Source of the DNA: an uncultured Candidatus Entotheonella sp.
GTDB lineage: Bacteria; Tectomicrobia; Entotheonellia; Entotheonellales; Entotheonellaceae
Assembly (NCBI GenBank): GCA_951828535.1
Contig: OX639990.1
Location: 2,033,300-2,097,299 of the forward strand
DNA length: 64,000 bases
Direction of reading: 5' to 3'
Shown here: positions 26,114 to 34,790 of the stretch, in pieces
How the letters are laid out: each line of letters starts with the position of its first letter
Position numbering within the stretch: the first letter of the stretch is position 1
Made by a program: the position numbers and the translations under genes
The notes under the pieces: model-generated
The model's input: only the letters and a program-made list of their open reading frames with translations
Databases searched by the model: none
Told to the model about the DNA's origin: nothing

Positions 26114-26281
26114 GATTCCTACTTCTCCTTTCCTCCCTGTACCCGCTGACAGGTCACTCAAATGCCACGCGTTACCCCACGTAACGCAGGTTTGGCTAGT
26201 GTTGTAAATGGATGAAAGAACGCAGCCATTGTATGCAACCCGCTCGGCTTGCGTCAAGCCGAAAGGCGCCCGCTGCAAGCT

Positions 26282-26812
26282 CTAGCCGCGCAGCAGGAGA
26301 GCGCACAAAATGACCGGAACGGCCAGGCAAACCGTGGCGACATGCAGCCAGAATGCCCGGCGTTGCCAGATCGCCAGATCGGCCGGAAGCACCGCTGCGT
26401 CCGGCGCCACCTGAGCCACCAAGCCCAGGCGTTTGGGATACACCACGAACTGCTGACCCGCCTGCAAAAGGATCATGCCCGCAACCAGCAGCAACTTGAT
26501 GACCAGCAGCGACGCGAAAGCCGCCGGGAGGCTGGCGCCAATCTGACGCAGGCTGTTCCAGACGTTCATCAGGTTCACCAGTCCGGTGAACAGCGCGATG
26601 CCCACCGCGGGCCACATCACGGCTCGGAAGCGCGCCTCGCAGCCCAAGCCGATGCGCAGGGAGGCGACGCTTGCGATGCCTTTTCCAACCACCGGCAAGA
26701 CGACGATAACCTGGTAGACCAGCCCCCCGACCCAGGTCAACACGGCCAGCACGTGAAGGCAAAGAATCAGCACCCGGAAGGAGACGAGAACGTCAAAGGC
26801 GCCCGCAAACAT
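26282..26812 (-). CDS. CopD-like four-helix membrane protein
   Basis: 176 residues from ATG 26812, with GGAG upstream. Four hydrophobic helices: VLILCLHVLAVLTWVGGLVY, a central helix after FRAVMWPAVGIALF, one around LLVIKLLLVAGMILL, and the C-terminal helix. His in helix 1 and in WLHVATV may bind heme or copper, as in CopD/YndB-like membrane proteins. Linked to the oxidase operon, so an assembly role is likely. Confidence 0.6.
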   Translation of the reverse strand: MFAGAFDVLVSFRVLILCLHVLAVLTWVGGLVYQVIVVLPVVGKGIASVASLRIGLGCEARFRAVMWPAVGIALFTGLVNLMNVWNSLRQIGASLPAAFASLLVIKLLLVAGMILLQAGQQFVVYPKRLGLVAQVAPDAAVLPADLAIWQRRAFWLHVATVCLAVPVILCALLLRG

Positions 26813-26847
26813 GGCGACTCCAGTGGTTCGCTGCCGGCGGATTCGGG

Positions 26848-27219
26848 TCAGTCGTCCTCGCCGGGATTGAAGATGTAGTCGAACCCCACCCACAATCCAC
26901 GCGCTTGCCGAAAGAAAGCCACAGGCAGGATGATGCCGACGCCGGACCACAGAGCGAGCTGCTGGGCCAGGGTGATAGGCGTCCACCATTCCAGGGCGAA
27001 GTAGCCGCCCACGATGATGAGCACCGTGACGCCGTAATTGATGTACATCGCCCCGACGAAGTAGCCCTGCTCGCGCTCAAAGCGATAGGCGCAGACGCGG
27101 CAGCGCTCGTGCATGGCGAAGCCCCTGCGAAACAGCGTCTTGGCGCCACAGCGCGGGCAGCGCAGTCGCAGGCCGCGGCCAAGCAGTCCCAGCGCCCGCT
27201 TCAACGTCATCCCGGCCAC
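26848..27219 (-). CDS. DUF983-family protein
   Basis: 123 residues from GTG 27219, or ATG 27210. A cytoplasmic zinc-ribbon (LRCPRCG, then CRVC) precedes two transmembrane helices (NYGVTVLIIVGGYFAL and LWSGVGIILPVAF). DUF983 proteins are often encoded with cytochrome oxidase genes; no biochemical role is established. Confidence 0.8.
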   Translation of the reverse strand: MAGMTLKRALGLLGRGLRLRCPRCGAKTLFRRGFAMHERCRVCAYRFEREQGYFVGAMYINYGVTVLIIVGGYFALEWWTPITLAQQLALWSGVGIILPVAFFRQARGLWVGFDYIFNPGEDD

Positions 27220-27256
27220 CGAGCCGGGACCTGCCGGCGCTCAACCACTGACGCGC

Positions 27257-27598
27257 CTACGCAGCCATGCGGTGGTCAATACGTTCACGGCCGATATAGA
27301 TAAACAGCACGATGGCGACGAGCATCTTCCAGGCGTTCGGCAGCACCAGATTGATGTCTTCCTCAATGATCGGCTGGTACCACATCTGCCAGAAATAGAC
27401 TCCGATCGCCAAGAGCAGCGCGATGCAGGTGAGCACGAGACCCCATCGACCGGTAAACAGCAAGCCGATACCGCCGAGAATCGCCAATACGGAAACGACC
27501 ATTTCGCCGCTGGTGCCATGCATAAGCTGCCAAATCGCCAGGGCCAGGATCACAATAGCGAAGAAGAAAACGTCGAGGAGATTCCAAAGGCGTCTCAT
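27257..27598 (-). CDS. Small multi-span membrane protein, unknown
   Basis: 113 residues with four predicted helices (LLDVFFFAIVILALAIWQ; VVSVLAILGGIGLLF; WGLVLTCIALLLAIGVYFW; MLVAIVLFIYIG) and a short C-terminal tail. No family recognised. It is in line with the oxidase genes, so is probably a minor subunit or assembly factor. Confidence 0.6.
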   Translation of the reverse strand: MRRLWNLLDVFFFAIVILALAIWQLMHGTSGEMVVSVLAILGGIGLLFTGRWGLVLTCIALLLAIGVYFWQMWYQPIIEEDINLVLPNAWKMLVAIVLFIYIGRERIDHRMAA

Positions 27599-27652
27599 AC
27601 CTACCCTCCGGTTTTTATGCGACTTCCCCGCGGACGGGGGAACTTGAGGCGC

Positions 27653-28087
27653 TTACAGTTGATACAACATGATGTAGATGACCACACCGGTTACGGATAC
27701 ATAGAGCCACAGGGGGAGCGTCCAACGCGCCAGCCGCCGATGACGCGGCCACTGCTCCCGCCACGCCCGATACAGCGTCATGATGACCAGCGGCACAATC
27801 ACCACCGCGAGAACGGTGTGCGAGATCAGCACGGTGAAGTACACGACCCGAATCGTACCCTGCCCGGTAAAAGCCGTGGAACCGACCTGATAGTGATACA
27901 GCAGGTACGACACGAGAAACAGAACCGACGTCGCGCAGGCGGTCAGCATGCACGCTTTGTGTACCGCTATTCGGCGGCGACGGATGGCGACGAAACCGCT
28001 GCTGAGGAGCAGGGCGCTGGTGCCATTCAGGACGGCGTTCAACAACGGCCAAGTCGATAGGGCGACCATAACGAATCCGTCCGCCAC
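27653..28087 (-). CDS. DUF420-family membrane protein
   Basis: 144 residues from GTG 28087; ATG 28069 is the alternative. Four helices with conserved His: IAVHKACMLTACATSVLF, LLYHYQVGST, and VYFTVLISHTVLAVVIVPLV. DUF420 (YozB/CtaM-like) proteins accompany heme-copper oxidases and have been linked to oxidase maturation. Confidence 0.8.
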   Translation of the reverse strand: MADGFVMVALSTWPLLNAVLNGTSALLLSSGFVAIRRRRIAVHKACMLTACATSVLFLVSYLLYHYQVGSTAFTGQGTIRVVYFTVLISHTVLAVVIVPLVIMTLYRAWREQWPRHRRLARWTLPLWLYVSVTGVVIYIMLYQL

Positions 28088-28124
28088 CTTTCCCGCCCGG
28101 GCTCAATGCCGTCGTCCCAGGGCA

Positions 28125-28448
28125 TCAATGATCCGATTCCACGTGCTCCGCACGTATGGGCGACTCGCGCGGCTCGAAACCGACATCGGGCATCAGCATA
28201 AAAACGAGAAACACACAGATTACAAAGGGGGTCAACACGATTGCCCCCAAGGTACGCGTTTCAAAGCGTAGGTGCATGAAGTACAGGGCCACCAACAACG
28301 CTTTGCCCACCGCCAAGGCGATCAGCAGAATGGCTTTGTAAAGCGTCGAGAGTTCCGGAATAAACGTAACGCCGACTTCAAGAATGGTGAGAACGGCTAA
28401 CCAGATCCACACCGCCCAGTAGTTAGTTGCCCGATGGTGCTCGGCCAT
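28125..28448 (-). CDS. Cytochrome c oxidase subunit IV family protein
   Basis: 107 residues from ATG 28448; the longer frame would overlap subunit III. Three helices (YWAVWIWLAVLTILEVGVTF; AILLIALAVGKALLVALYFMH; AIVLTPFVICVFLVFML). The pattern YFMHLRFE is typical of COX4_pro. It contributes to oxidase stability; no cofactor. Confidence 0.85.
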   Translation of the reverse strand: MAEHHRATNYWAVWIWLAVLTILEVGVTFIPELSTLYKAILLIALAVGKALLVALYFMHLRFETRTLGAIVLTPFVICVFLVFMLMPDVGFEPRESPIRAEHVESDH

Positions 28449-28470
28449 GCTGTTGCTCTCCTCCTCCGTT

Positions 28471-29082
28471 CTACAACAGGTATATGAAGGTAAAAACCAT
28501 GATCCACACCAAATCCACAAAGTGCCAGTACAGCCCGGCAATTTCGACCTGTGAAGCGTTTTCGCCGCAATAGGCGCCGTTGCGGCCCTTGAACCAGATG
28601 CACGCCAGATAGATGACGCCACCAGTCACGTGCATGCCGTGGAAGCCCGTGATGACGTAAAACGTGGTGCTAAACAGCGGCGAGCCCCAGGGATTAGCGG
28701 CAAATCCCAGGCCGCCCTGGATGAAGTGCGTCCATTCATAGGCCTGTAAGCCCAGGAAGATCAGGCCGCCCAGGATGGTGAGGCCGATGTGACGCAGGAA
28801 GCCGTCGAGATCGTTCTTCTGCGCTGCCTCAAGCCCTTTCACCATCGTCACGCTGCTGCAGATCAACAGAAAGGTCATGAAACCCGATAAGGCAACGCCG
28901 AGAACGTCAGCCGGAATGGGCCAGTCGCCACTGCTGTAGCGCATGGCACCGTAAGCAGCCAGCAGTGTCCCGAATGACATCGCGTCGCCAACCAGAAAGA
29001 CCCACATCCCGAGCTTGCCCCAACTTTCGGGAGTCAGGGGCGTTTCGTAAGACTCTTCATGCATCGCAACCGCTTCACTCAC
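28471..29082 (-). CDS. Heme-copper oxidase subunit III
   Basis: 203 residues with five helices: KLGMWVFLVGDAMSFGTLL, then LSGFMTFLLICSSVTMV, GGLIFLGLQAYEWTHFI, TTFYVITGFHGMHVTGGVIY, and C-terminal AGLYWHFVDLVWIMVFTFIY. Signature residues EWTHF, FHGMHV and YWHFVDLVW place it in the CoxC/CyoC superfamily. It starts four bases into the end of the upstream small gene. A second subunit III gene lies at 29410. Confidence 0.92.
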   Translation of the reverse strand: MSEAVAMHEESYETPLTPESWGKLGMWVFLVGDAMSFGTLLAAYGAMRYSSGDWPIPADVLGVALSGFMTFLLICSSVTMVKGLEAAQKNDLDGFLRHIGLTILGGLIFLGLQAYEWTHFIQGGLGFAANPWGSPLFSTTFYVITGFHGMHVTGGVIYLACIWFKGRNGAYCGENASQVEIAGLYWHFVDLVWIMVFTFIYLL

Positions 29083-29354
29083 TTTACCCGCTCCTTCTGC
29101 ATCGGGATGAGACCTCCGAATATCGACCGACGTCGGCCCTTATGCTGTCGCTGGGCGACGAACAGAACACCCACAATCGACCCGCCAATCAAGAAAGGCA
29201 TCGACATCAAAAAGAGAATACTGACGTTCAGGCCATGCGCGAGGGCGTCATCCGCTCCCCAGCAAACGCTGCAGGCGTGCGACACGGCCGGCAGCAATCC
29301 CGCCGCAAACCCAATCGCCGCGACAACCCGTTGGACTGGCCTGCGTATCTGCAA
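29079..29354 (-). CDS. Small membrane protein with SxCSVCWG motif
   Basis: 91 residues, apparently TTG-started at 29354 with GGGAGA upstream. An N-terminal signal-like helix (VVAAIGFAAGLLPAVSHA) is followed by CSVCWGADDALAHGLN and a second helix (ILFLMSMPFLIGGSIVGVLF). Proteins with this CxxC-then-helix layout recur in oxidase operons; a copper-delivery role is possible but unproven. It overlaps the subunit III gene by four bases. Confidence 0.65.
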   Translation of the reverse strand: MQIRRPVQRVVAAIGFAAGLLPAVSHACSVCWGADDALAHGLNVSILFLMSMPFLIGGSIVGVLFVAQRQHKGRRRSIFGGLIPMQKERVK

Positions 29355-29409
29355 TTTTCTATCTCCCTACCCTGAGAATGTCAGGTGGCCCCAGCTGCCA
29401 CCGCTGTGA

Positions 29410-30117
29410 TCAATACAGGTAAACCAGCCCGTAAAGAATGGGCCATAACGCCACCACGTAATACCAATACATGGCGCACAGCGCCACACCCGCAGAACCC
29501 CTGGCCGTGTAACGGCGCCGCGCGGCCCACCACAACACGCTCACCAGCCAGATGACGGCGCCGAGCACGTGCACGGCATGGCACCCAACCAGAACGTAAA
29601 ACGTGGCGCCGTAAACGCCCGACGCCAAGGTCAGCCCGTACTGCAGCAGCCGGAGCCACTCGTATCCCTGCACGAGGAGAAACGTGATGCCCAGCCCCGC
29701 GGTGACCAAGAGCATGCGGACCAACTCGCGCTGTCCGCCGCTGCGGATTGCAATTTTCGCCCGCCGCATCGTCAGGGCGCTGGCCAGCAGAATCAGCGTG
29801 TTGACACCCGTAACCCCCACCGGCAAACGCGGCAGCATTGCCGGCGGCCACACCTCATGAGCCACCCGAAAGACCAGGAACGAGCCAATCAACCCGGCAA
29901 AGAACATCGTCTCGGCGCCCAGGAAGATCAGCAGCCCCAGGTAGGCATTGCTTAACGGCGGACCGGCGTGATCATCGTCGTCGCCAAACCGGTCATCACC
30001 CCCCGAGCCGCCGGGCGGCTCAGGAAAGAACGGTGGCGGCCCCTGCGGGCGAACTTCCGATTCAACCTCTTCGAGCGCAGGCTCCAGCGTAACGGTTGCG
30101 GACATGTCTTCGGCCAT
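29410..30117 (-). CDS. Heme-copper oxidase subunit III, second type
   Basis: 235 residues. An acidic, Pro/Gly-rich N-terminal tail of about 55 residues precedes five helices: AYLGLLIFLGAETMFFAGLIGSFL region, GVNTLILLASALTMR, LGITFLLVQGYEWLRLL, YGATFYVLVGCHAVHVLGAV and MYWYYVVALWPILYGLVY. It resembles subunit III of SoxM-like oxidases, with GYEW and CHAVHV in place of EWTHF and FHGMHV. Having two distinct subunit III genes in one operon is notable. Confidence 0.88.
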   Translation of the reverse strand: MAEDMSATVTLEPALEEVESEVRPQGPPPFFPEPPGGSGGDDRFGDDDDHAGPPLSNAYLGLLIFLGAETMFFAGLIGSFLVFRVAHEVWPPAMLPRLPVGVTGVNTLILLASALTMRRAKIAIRSGGQRELVRMLLVTAGLGITFLLVQGYEWLRLLQYGLTLASGVYGATFYVLVGCHAVHVLGAVIWLVSVLWWAARRRYTARGSAGVALCAMYWYYVVALWPILYGLVYLY

Positions 30118-30153
30118 CGTTTCCCCCTTTGGACACGATGAGCACCCTTTGCA

Positions 30154-30261
30154 TCAACGCGACAACATCAGGCTGAAAGCCGCCCCAAACAGCACCAGCA
30201 GGAGCAGCACCAAGGCGCCCGCCGTCCAGCGATTCTGTTGCCGATTCGTGTCGGAAGCCAT
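30154..30261 (-). CDS. 35-residue single-helix membrane peptide
   Basis: A short frame starting MASDTNRQQNRWTAGALV and ending in AFSLMLSR. One helix of about 20 residues follows a basic N-terminal tail. It fits tightly between ctaB and the second subunit III gene on the same strand, and its composition is like the small accessory subunits of bacterial oxidases. No homologue was checked. Confidence 0.55.
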   Translation of the reverse strand: MASDTNRQQNRWTAGALVLLLLVLFGAAFSLMLSR

Positions 30262-30272
30262 CTCGCTACCCG

Positions 30273-31184
30273 CTAAAACTGTGGCACTTTATCGAGTGCC
30301 ATGAACAAGAACATCACCGGTAGATACACCAATGAAGCCAGCAACAGCCGCCGCGCCGCGGCGGTGGTTCGAGCAAACGCCAATTCGAGACCGAATCCCA
30401 GGAACATCAGGCCCAGGACAAAGGCAGCGACAAAGTAAACGGTGCCGGCGAGGCCGACCAGAGTCGGCAGCAGGCCGACGGCCAGGAGGGCCAGATTATT
30501 CATAACGATGTGGCGCCCCGTGCTGCGGCCGTCCGGGTGAATCACCGGCAGGAGACGGAACCCTGCGCGGGTGTAGTCCTCACGATACAACCAGGCAATG
30601 GCCAGCGAATGGGGCAGTTGCCACAGAAACAGGATGGCGAACAGGATCCAGACCTCGCCCACCAGCGTGCCGCGCGCCGCGGCCCATCCGACCACGGGCG
30701 GCAAGGCGCCGGGAATGGCGCCGACAAGCGTACAGAGGGAGCTCTTGCGTTTGAGCGGCGTATAGCCGAACAGGTAGATCAGAGTGGTAAGCGCAATGAG
30801 AGCGGCACAAAGTGGGTGCACCATGATCAACAGATAAGAACAACCGATCAAGGCGGCGGCAAGACCAAAACGCAAAGCGGCTGTTGGTTCCAGGCGACCG
30901 TCCGGAAGGGGCCGCAACTCCGTGCGACTCATCAAGGCGTCTTCGGTGCGCTCAACGTAGGCGTTCAGGGCCAGGGTGCCGCCCGCCGCCAAGGCCGTTC
31001 CGAACATGAGGTGCAGTAGGCGCAGCCAGTCCGGGGCGCCAAGCGCGCCCAGGTAATAGCCCACTGCCGTCACCGCCATCACCATGACCACGACACGCGG
31101 CTTGGCGAGCACCAGATAGTCGCGCACCTTGTGGACGAGGGGCGTGCTTTCAACGCGCGGTGTGGCCAGTTGCAGTCCTGTCAT
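30273..31184 (-). CDS. ctaB: Protoheme IX farnesyltransferase (heme O synthase)
   Basis: 303 residues, UbiA superfamily with about nine helices. The first Asp-rich-type motif region reads NAYVERTEDALMSRTELRPLP and the second is near YREDYTRAGFRLLPV. It adds a farnesyl group to heme B, making heme O for the adjacent CtaA and CoxA. Its start overlaps the end of ctaA by four bases. Confidence 0.92.
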   Translation of the reverse strand: MTGLQLATPRVESTPLVHKVRDYLVLAKPRVVVMVMAVTAVGYYLGALGAPDWLRLLHLMFGTALAAGGTLALNAYVERTEDALMSRTELRPLPDGRLEPTAALRFGLAAALIGCSYLLIMVHPLCAALIALTTLIYLFGYTPLKRKSSLCTLVGAIPGALPPVVGWAAARGTLVGEVWILFAILFLWQLPHSLAIAWLYREDYTRAGFRLLPVIHPDGRSTGRHIVMNNLALLAVGLLPTLVGLAGTVYFVAAFVLGLMFLGFGLELAFARTTAAARRLLLASLVYLPVMFLFMALDKVPQF

Positions 31185-32140
31185 GCCGATACCTGCTCAG
31201 TCAAGAAATGCCGCTCTTGAGCCCCAAAACGAAGCTTCAGCAAGTGCAAACTTCTCAGGGTGAGAAACAGACTTGTCGCCAGAACCGCTGCGCCCACCGC
31301 CACGTGCGCGGTGACCGGCAGAACCGCCCGGCGCGTCCAGATGGTCAGCGCCCCCAGCGTAAGCTGCACCAATAACAAACAGCTCAACGTCAGCGCGGGC
31401 CGCAGCAATTGCCGTTCGCCAGCGTGCTGGCGAATGACCCGCGAGACGGTCCAAGCGATGCCCAGCGTCACCGCCAACGCGCCGACGCGATGCAGGAAAT
31501 GGATGAGCACCGCCGGGGAATCCAAGGGCGGCACCAAGCCGCCAAAGGCGAGCGGAAAATCGGGAATCGCCAAGCCGGCGCCGGTATGCCGCATGAGGGC
31601 ACCCAGAATAAGTTGCCCGTAAATCATCCCCGTGGTGACACCCGCCAGCACAACCAGACGCGGCTGCGAGTCTTCCTCCCGGCTGGCCCACCGTTGTTGC
31701 CAACTCGGGCCCGTGCACACCGCAAGCGTGACGGTCAGGCAAAGAAACGCCTGCGCCAGACACGCGTGGCTGACCGATATCGCCGTCGGCAAGAGCCACA
31801 GCACCGTGATGCCGCCGAGCAACCCCTGCAACACCACCGCCAGCACCGCAGTGCGGGACACCCATTGCAGCCACGCCCGCGATTCCCAGCGGCTCATCAC
31901 GACCATCAAGGTAACCGTCAGCATGCCGACAACGGCCGCCGCCATGCGATGGCTGTGCTCGTACAGCACGCCACCGACCATCGGCGGGAATACCTGCCCG
32001 AAGGACAACGGCCAATCGGGCACCGCCAGCCCGGAGCCTGTGCTGGTAACGGAGGCACCGATGGCGATTAGCAGCAGCGTGGCAACCATCAGCGCCACCG
32101 CCAAGCGGTGCACCCATAGCGGCGTCGGCGACGAAGACAC
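31181..32140 (-). CDS. ctaA: Heme A synthase (COX15/CtaA family)
   Basis: 319 residues from GTG 32140, which overlaps the coxA stop as TAGTG; the longer frame to 32200 would run inside coxA. Eight helices with motif TSTGSGLAVPDWPLSFGQVFPP and paired His (EHSHRMAAAVVG; VSHACLAQAF; IHFLHRVGALAV; VTAHVAVGA) as heme ligands. It oxidises heme O to heme A. The gene is coupled on both sides. Confidence 0.92.
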   Translation of the reverse strand: MSSSPTPLWVHRLAVALMVATLLLIAIGASVTSTGSGLAVPDWPLSFGQVFPPMVGGVLYEHSHRMAAAVVGMLTVTLMVVMSRWESRAWLQWVSRTAVLAVVLQGLLGGITVLWLLPTAISVSHACLAQAFLCLTVTLAVCTGPSWQQRWASREEDSQPRLVVLAGVTTGMIYGQLILGALMRHTGAGLAIPDFPLAFGGLVPPLDSPAVLIHFLHRVGALAVTLGIAWTVSRVIRQHAGERQLLRPALTLSCLLLVQLTLGALTIWTRRAVLPVTAHVAVGAAVLATSLFLTLRSLHLLKLRFGAQERHFLTEQVSA

Positions 32141-33921
32141 TAATCGTGACCCTCCTCCCCAGCCACCGCTGGCTCCAGATACACGCTCTGCGGCAACCAA
32201 TCCTCCTCGACCTCAGGCGAGCTGTATTCGTAGGCGCCGCGGTAAACCACCGGATCCTCGAGGAAATTGCCATGCGGTGGCGGCGAGGGCGCATCCCACT
32301 CCAGCGTGTTGGCCTCCCAGGGGTTATCTTCGGCGCGCCGGCCCCAGATCAGGGAGCCGATGAAGTTGATCGCGAAGAAAATCTGTGAGGCACCCAGGCA
32401 CAGCGCCATCATCGTGATGAACGTGTTCATCTCCTGCCACGGCTGCAGAAATTCATACTGCTCCGGGTTGTAAATGCGCCGCATGTGGCCGCCGACACCG
32501 AGAAAGTGCATGGGGAAGAAGGTGAGGTTGAAAAACACGAAGGTGAGCAGGAAGTGCAGCTTGCCCAGGGTTTCGCTCATCATGCGTCCGAACATTTTCG
32601 GAAACCAGAAGTACAGCCCGGCGAAGATGCCGAAAATGATCCCCGCCACCACGTAGTGAATGTGGGCGACGATGTAGTAGGTATCGTGGATGAAAATGTC
32701 CACCGGCGTCGACGCCATGAAGATGCCGCTGAGGCCGCCGATGGTGAACAGCGATACGAACCCGAGGGCGAACCACATGGCCGTGGTGAACCGGATGGAA
32801 CTGCCCCACAGGGTGCCGAGCCAGTTGAACGTCTTGATCGCCGACGGCACCGCGATCAGCATGGTGGTCAGCGTGAAGGCGGTGCCGAGCACCGGGTCCA
32901 TGCCGCTCTGGAACATGTGATGGCCCCAGACGACCCACGACAGAAAGGCGATGGCGCACATCGAGTAGACCATGGCGCGGTAGCCGAAGATCGGCTTGCG
33001 GGCGAAAGTGGACAGCACGTCGGAGGTCACGCCCATGGCCGGCAGCACCAGGACGTACACCTCGGGGTGACCGAAGAACCAGAATAGGTGTTGCCACAAC
33101 AGCGGCTCGCCGCCGCCGTCGGGAATGAAGAAGTTGGTGCCGAACAAACGGTCGAAGACCATCATGGCCAGGGCTGAGGTCAGCACCGGCAGGGCCAGCA
33201 GCAGCAGAATGGCGACGATGAACAGGGACCAGATGGTCAGCGGCATGCGGAACAGGCGCATGCCCGGCGCCCGCATGTTGATGATGGTGGTGATGTAGTT
33301 GATGGAGCCCATCAGGGAGGAGAAGCCGATGATGAACAGACTGATGCACCACAGCGTGACGCCCCAGTGTCCCTCGACGCCGGCGTAATCCGGCACTGCG
33401 GCCAGAGGGGCGTAACTGGTCCAGCCGCCGCCCGCCGCGCCGCCGGGCACGAAGAATGACAGGAGCATCAGGAGGACGCCGGGCACAAAGGTCCAGTATG
33501 ACAGCATGTTCAGCGTCGGAAACGCCATGTCTTTGGCGCCGATGCAGATGGGAACGAGGAAATTGCCGAAACCGCCGATCATGATCGGCATGACCACGAA
33601 GAAGATCATGATGGTGGCGTGCATGGTGAACAGCGTGTTGTAGAACTCGGACGTCACAATACCGAAAGGAGCCGTCTGCGCCCACCACGACTCGCCATCC
33701 CAGAAGTCCTCGGAAAAACCGCCCATGAAGGGCAACGGTTCTTCCGGATAGCCGAGCTGCCAGCGAACCATCATGGCCAGCAGGCCGCCGATGACCAGCA
33801 TGAACAGGCCGGTGAAGAGAAACTGACGACCGATCATCTTGTGATCGAGCGAGAAAAAATAATGCTTTACAAAACCCTCTCGGTGATGCCCGGCGTGCGT
33901 GGCGGCGCTGGATTCACTCAT
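32140..33921 (-). CDS. coxA: Cytochrome c oxidase subunit I (aa3 type)
   Basis: 593 residues, 12 or more helices. Heme and CuB ligands are visible: TMHATIMIFFVVMP (low-spin heme His), FWFFGHPEVYVLVLP (CuB His with the His-Tyr cross-link pair), VVWGHHMFQSGMDP (two CuB His) and VAHIHYVVAGI (two heme His). The Tyr in GHPEVY is the A-family mark. It reduces O2 to water and pumps protons. Followed by ctaA with a one-base overlap and preceded by coxB. Confidence 0.96.
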   Translation of the reverse strand: MSESSAATHAGHHREGFVKHYFFSLDHKMIGRQFLFTGLFMLVIGGLLAMMVRWQLGYPEEPLPFMGGFSEDFWDGESWWAQTAPFGIVTSEFYNTLFTMHATIMIFFVVMPIMIGGFGNFLVPICIGAKDMAFPTLNMLSYWTFVPGVLLMLLSFFVPGGAAGGGWTSYAPLAAVPDYAGVEGHWGVTLWCISLFIIGFSSLMGSINYITTIINMRAPGMRLFRMPLTIWSLFIVAILLLLALPVLTSALAMMVFDRLFGTNFFIPDGGGEPLLWQHLFWFFGHPEVYVLVLPAMGVTSDVLSTFARKPIFGYRAMVYSMCAIAFLSWVVWGHHMFQSGMDPVLGTAFTLTTMLIAVPSAIKTFNWLGTLWGSSIRFTTAMWFALGFVSLFTIGGLSGIFMASTPVDIFIHDTYYIVAHIHYVVAGIIFGIFAGLYFWFPKMFGRMMSETLGKLHFLLTFVFFNLTFFPMHFLGVGGHMRRIYNPEQYEFLQPWQEMNTFITMMALCLGASQIFFAINFIGSLIWGRRAEDNPWEANTLEWDAPSPPPHGNFLEDPVVYRGAYEYSSPEVEEDWLPQSVYLEPAVAGEEGHD

Positions 33922-33954
33922 GACCTTTAACCCCCTTCAACAAGTGCAAAAACG

Positions 33955-34764
33955 CTATTGCGCGGTATCGGCCTGGCCACTGTCCTCTTGGTCCATTGGG
34001 TCCACGCCGCCCTGCGGCATGTCCTCTTGGCCCATTTCCTCTACGCCGGTATCCACAGGCGCCGGCCACTGCTCGGCAACCCAGGCCTGATACTCGGCAT
34101 CACTGTAAACGTTCACCCACCCCTTCATGCCGGAATGCCCCGGACCGCACAACTCGGCGCAGGGCGTTTCAAATCGCCCGGTCTTGGTGGCATTAAACCA
34201 CGCCGGGATGTCCCGGCGCGGCAGTATGTCCTGCTTCAGGCGAAACTCCGGCACGAAAAAGCTGTGAATCACATCCGAGCCGCGCAGCGTCAGCCCCACG
34301 ACCTGGTTCACCGGCACGACCATATCGCCGTCGAACATCTTGTCATCCTCAGTGTCGAACTCGCCGTCCGGACCGGGGTAATGAAATTCCCAAGCGAACT
34401 GCTTGGCTACGACGCGTACTTGCACGCTGCTTTCGGGGAATTCGGAAGGATATTTGATGATGGACCATGTGGACTGACTGTAGAAGAAAATGCCCAGGAA
34501 CACGATGGTTGGGACAATTGTCCAAATCAACTCCAGGGCCACGTTGCCGTGCGAATAGCGTGCCCTGCGGCCGGGTCTGGCCTTGAACCGGAGAAGACAC
34601 CAGAACATCACTACCGTCACCAGCAGGAACGCCAGTCCGGTGATGATGTAAATGATGTAGAAGACCTCGTCGATTGCCGGCGCGTACGTCGAGGCGGCCT
34701 CCGGCAGCCAATTCAGCATATTGACGTTCAGCCGGTTCATAAGTTCGATAAGCTGCTCAAGCAT
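33955..34764 (-). CDS. coxB: Cytochrome c oxidase subunit II
   Basis: 269 residues. Two N-terminal helices (FYIIYIITGLAFLLVTVVMFW; LIWTIVPTIVFLGIFFYSQ), then a periplasmic cupredoxin domain. Complete CuA site: His in SDVIHSFFVPEFRLKQD and the cluster CAELCGPGHSGM. The aromatic KQFAWEFHYPG entry patch is present. An insertion rich in Asp (DGEFDTEDDKMFDGD) is unusual. It receives electrons from cytochrome c. No fused heme c domain. Confidence 0.94.
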   Translation of the reverse strand: MLEQLIELMNRLNVNMLNWLPEAASTYAPAIDEVFYIIYIITGLAFLLVTVVMFWCLLRFKARPGRRARYSHGNVALELIWTIVPTIVFLGIFFYSQSTWSIIKYPSEFPESSVQVRVVAKQFAWEFHYPGPDGEFDTEDDKMFDGDMVVPVNQVVGLTLRGSDVIHSFFVPEFRLKQDILPRRDIPAWFNATKTGRFETPCAELCGPGHSGMKGWVNVYSDAEYQAWVAEQWPAPVDTGVEEMGQEDMPQGGVDPMDQEDSGQADTAQ

Positions 34765-34790
34765 TCATTTCCCTCCGGGGTCTTACAGGG

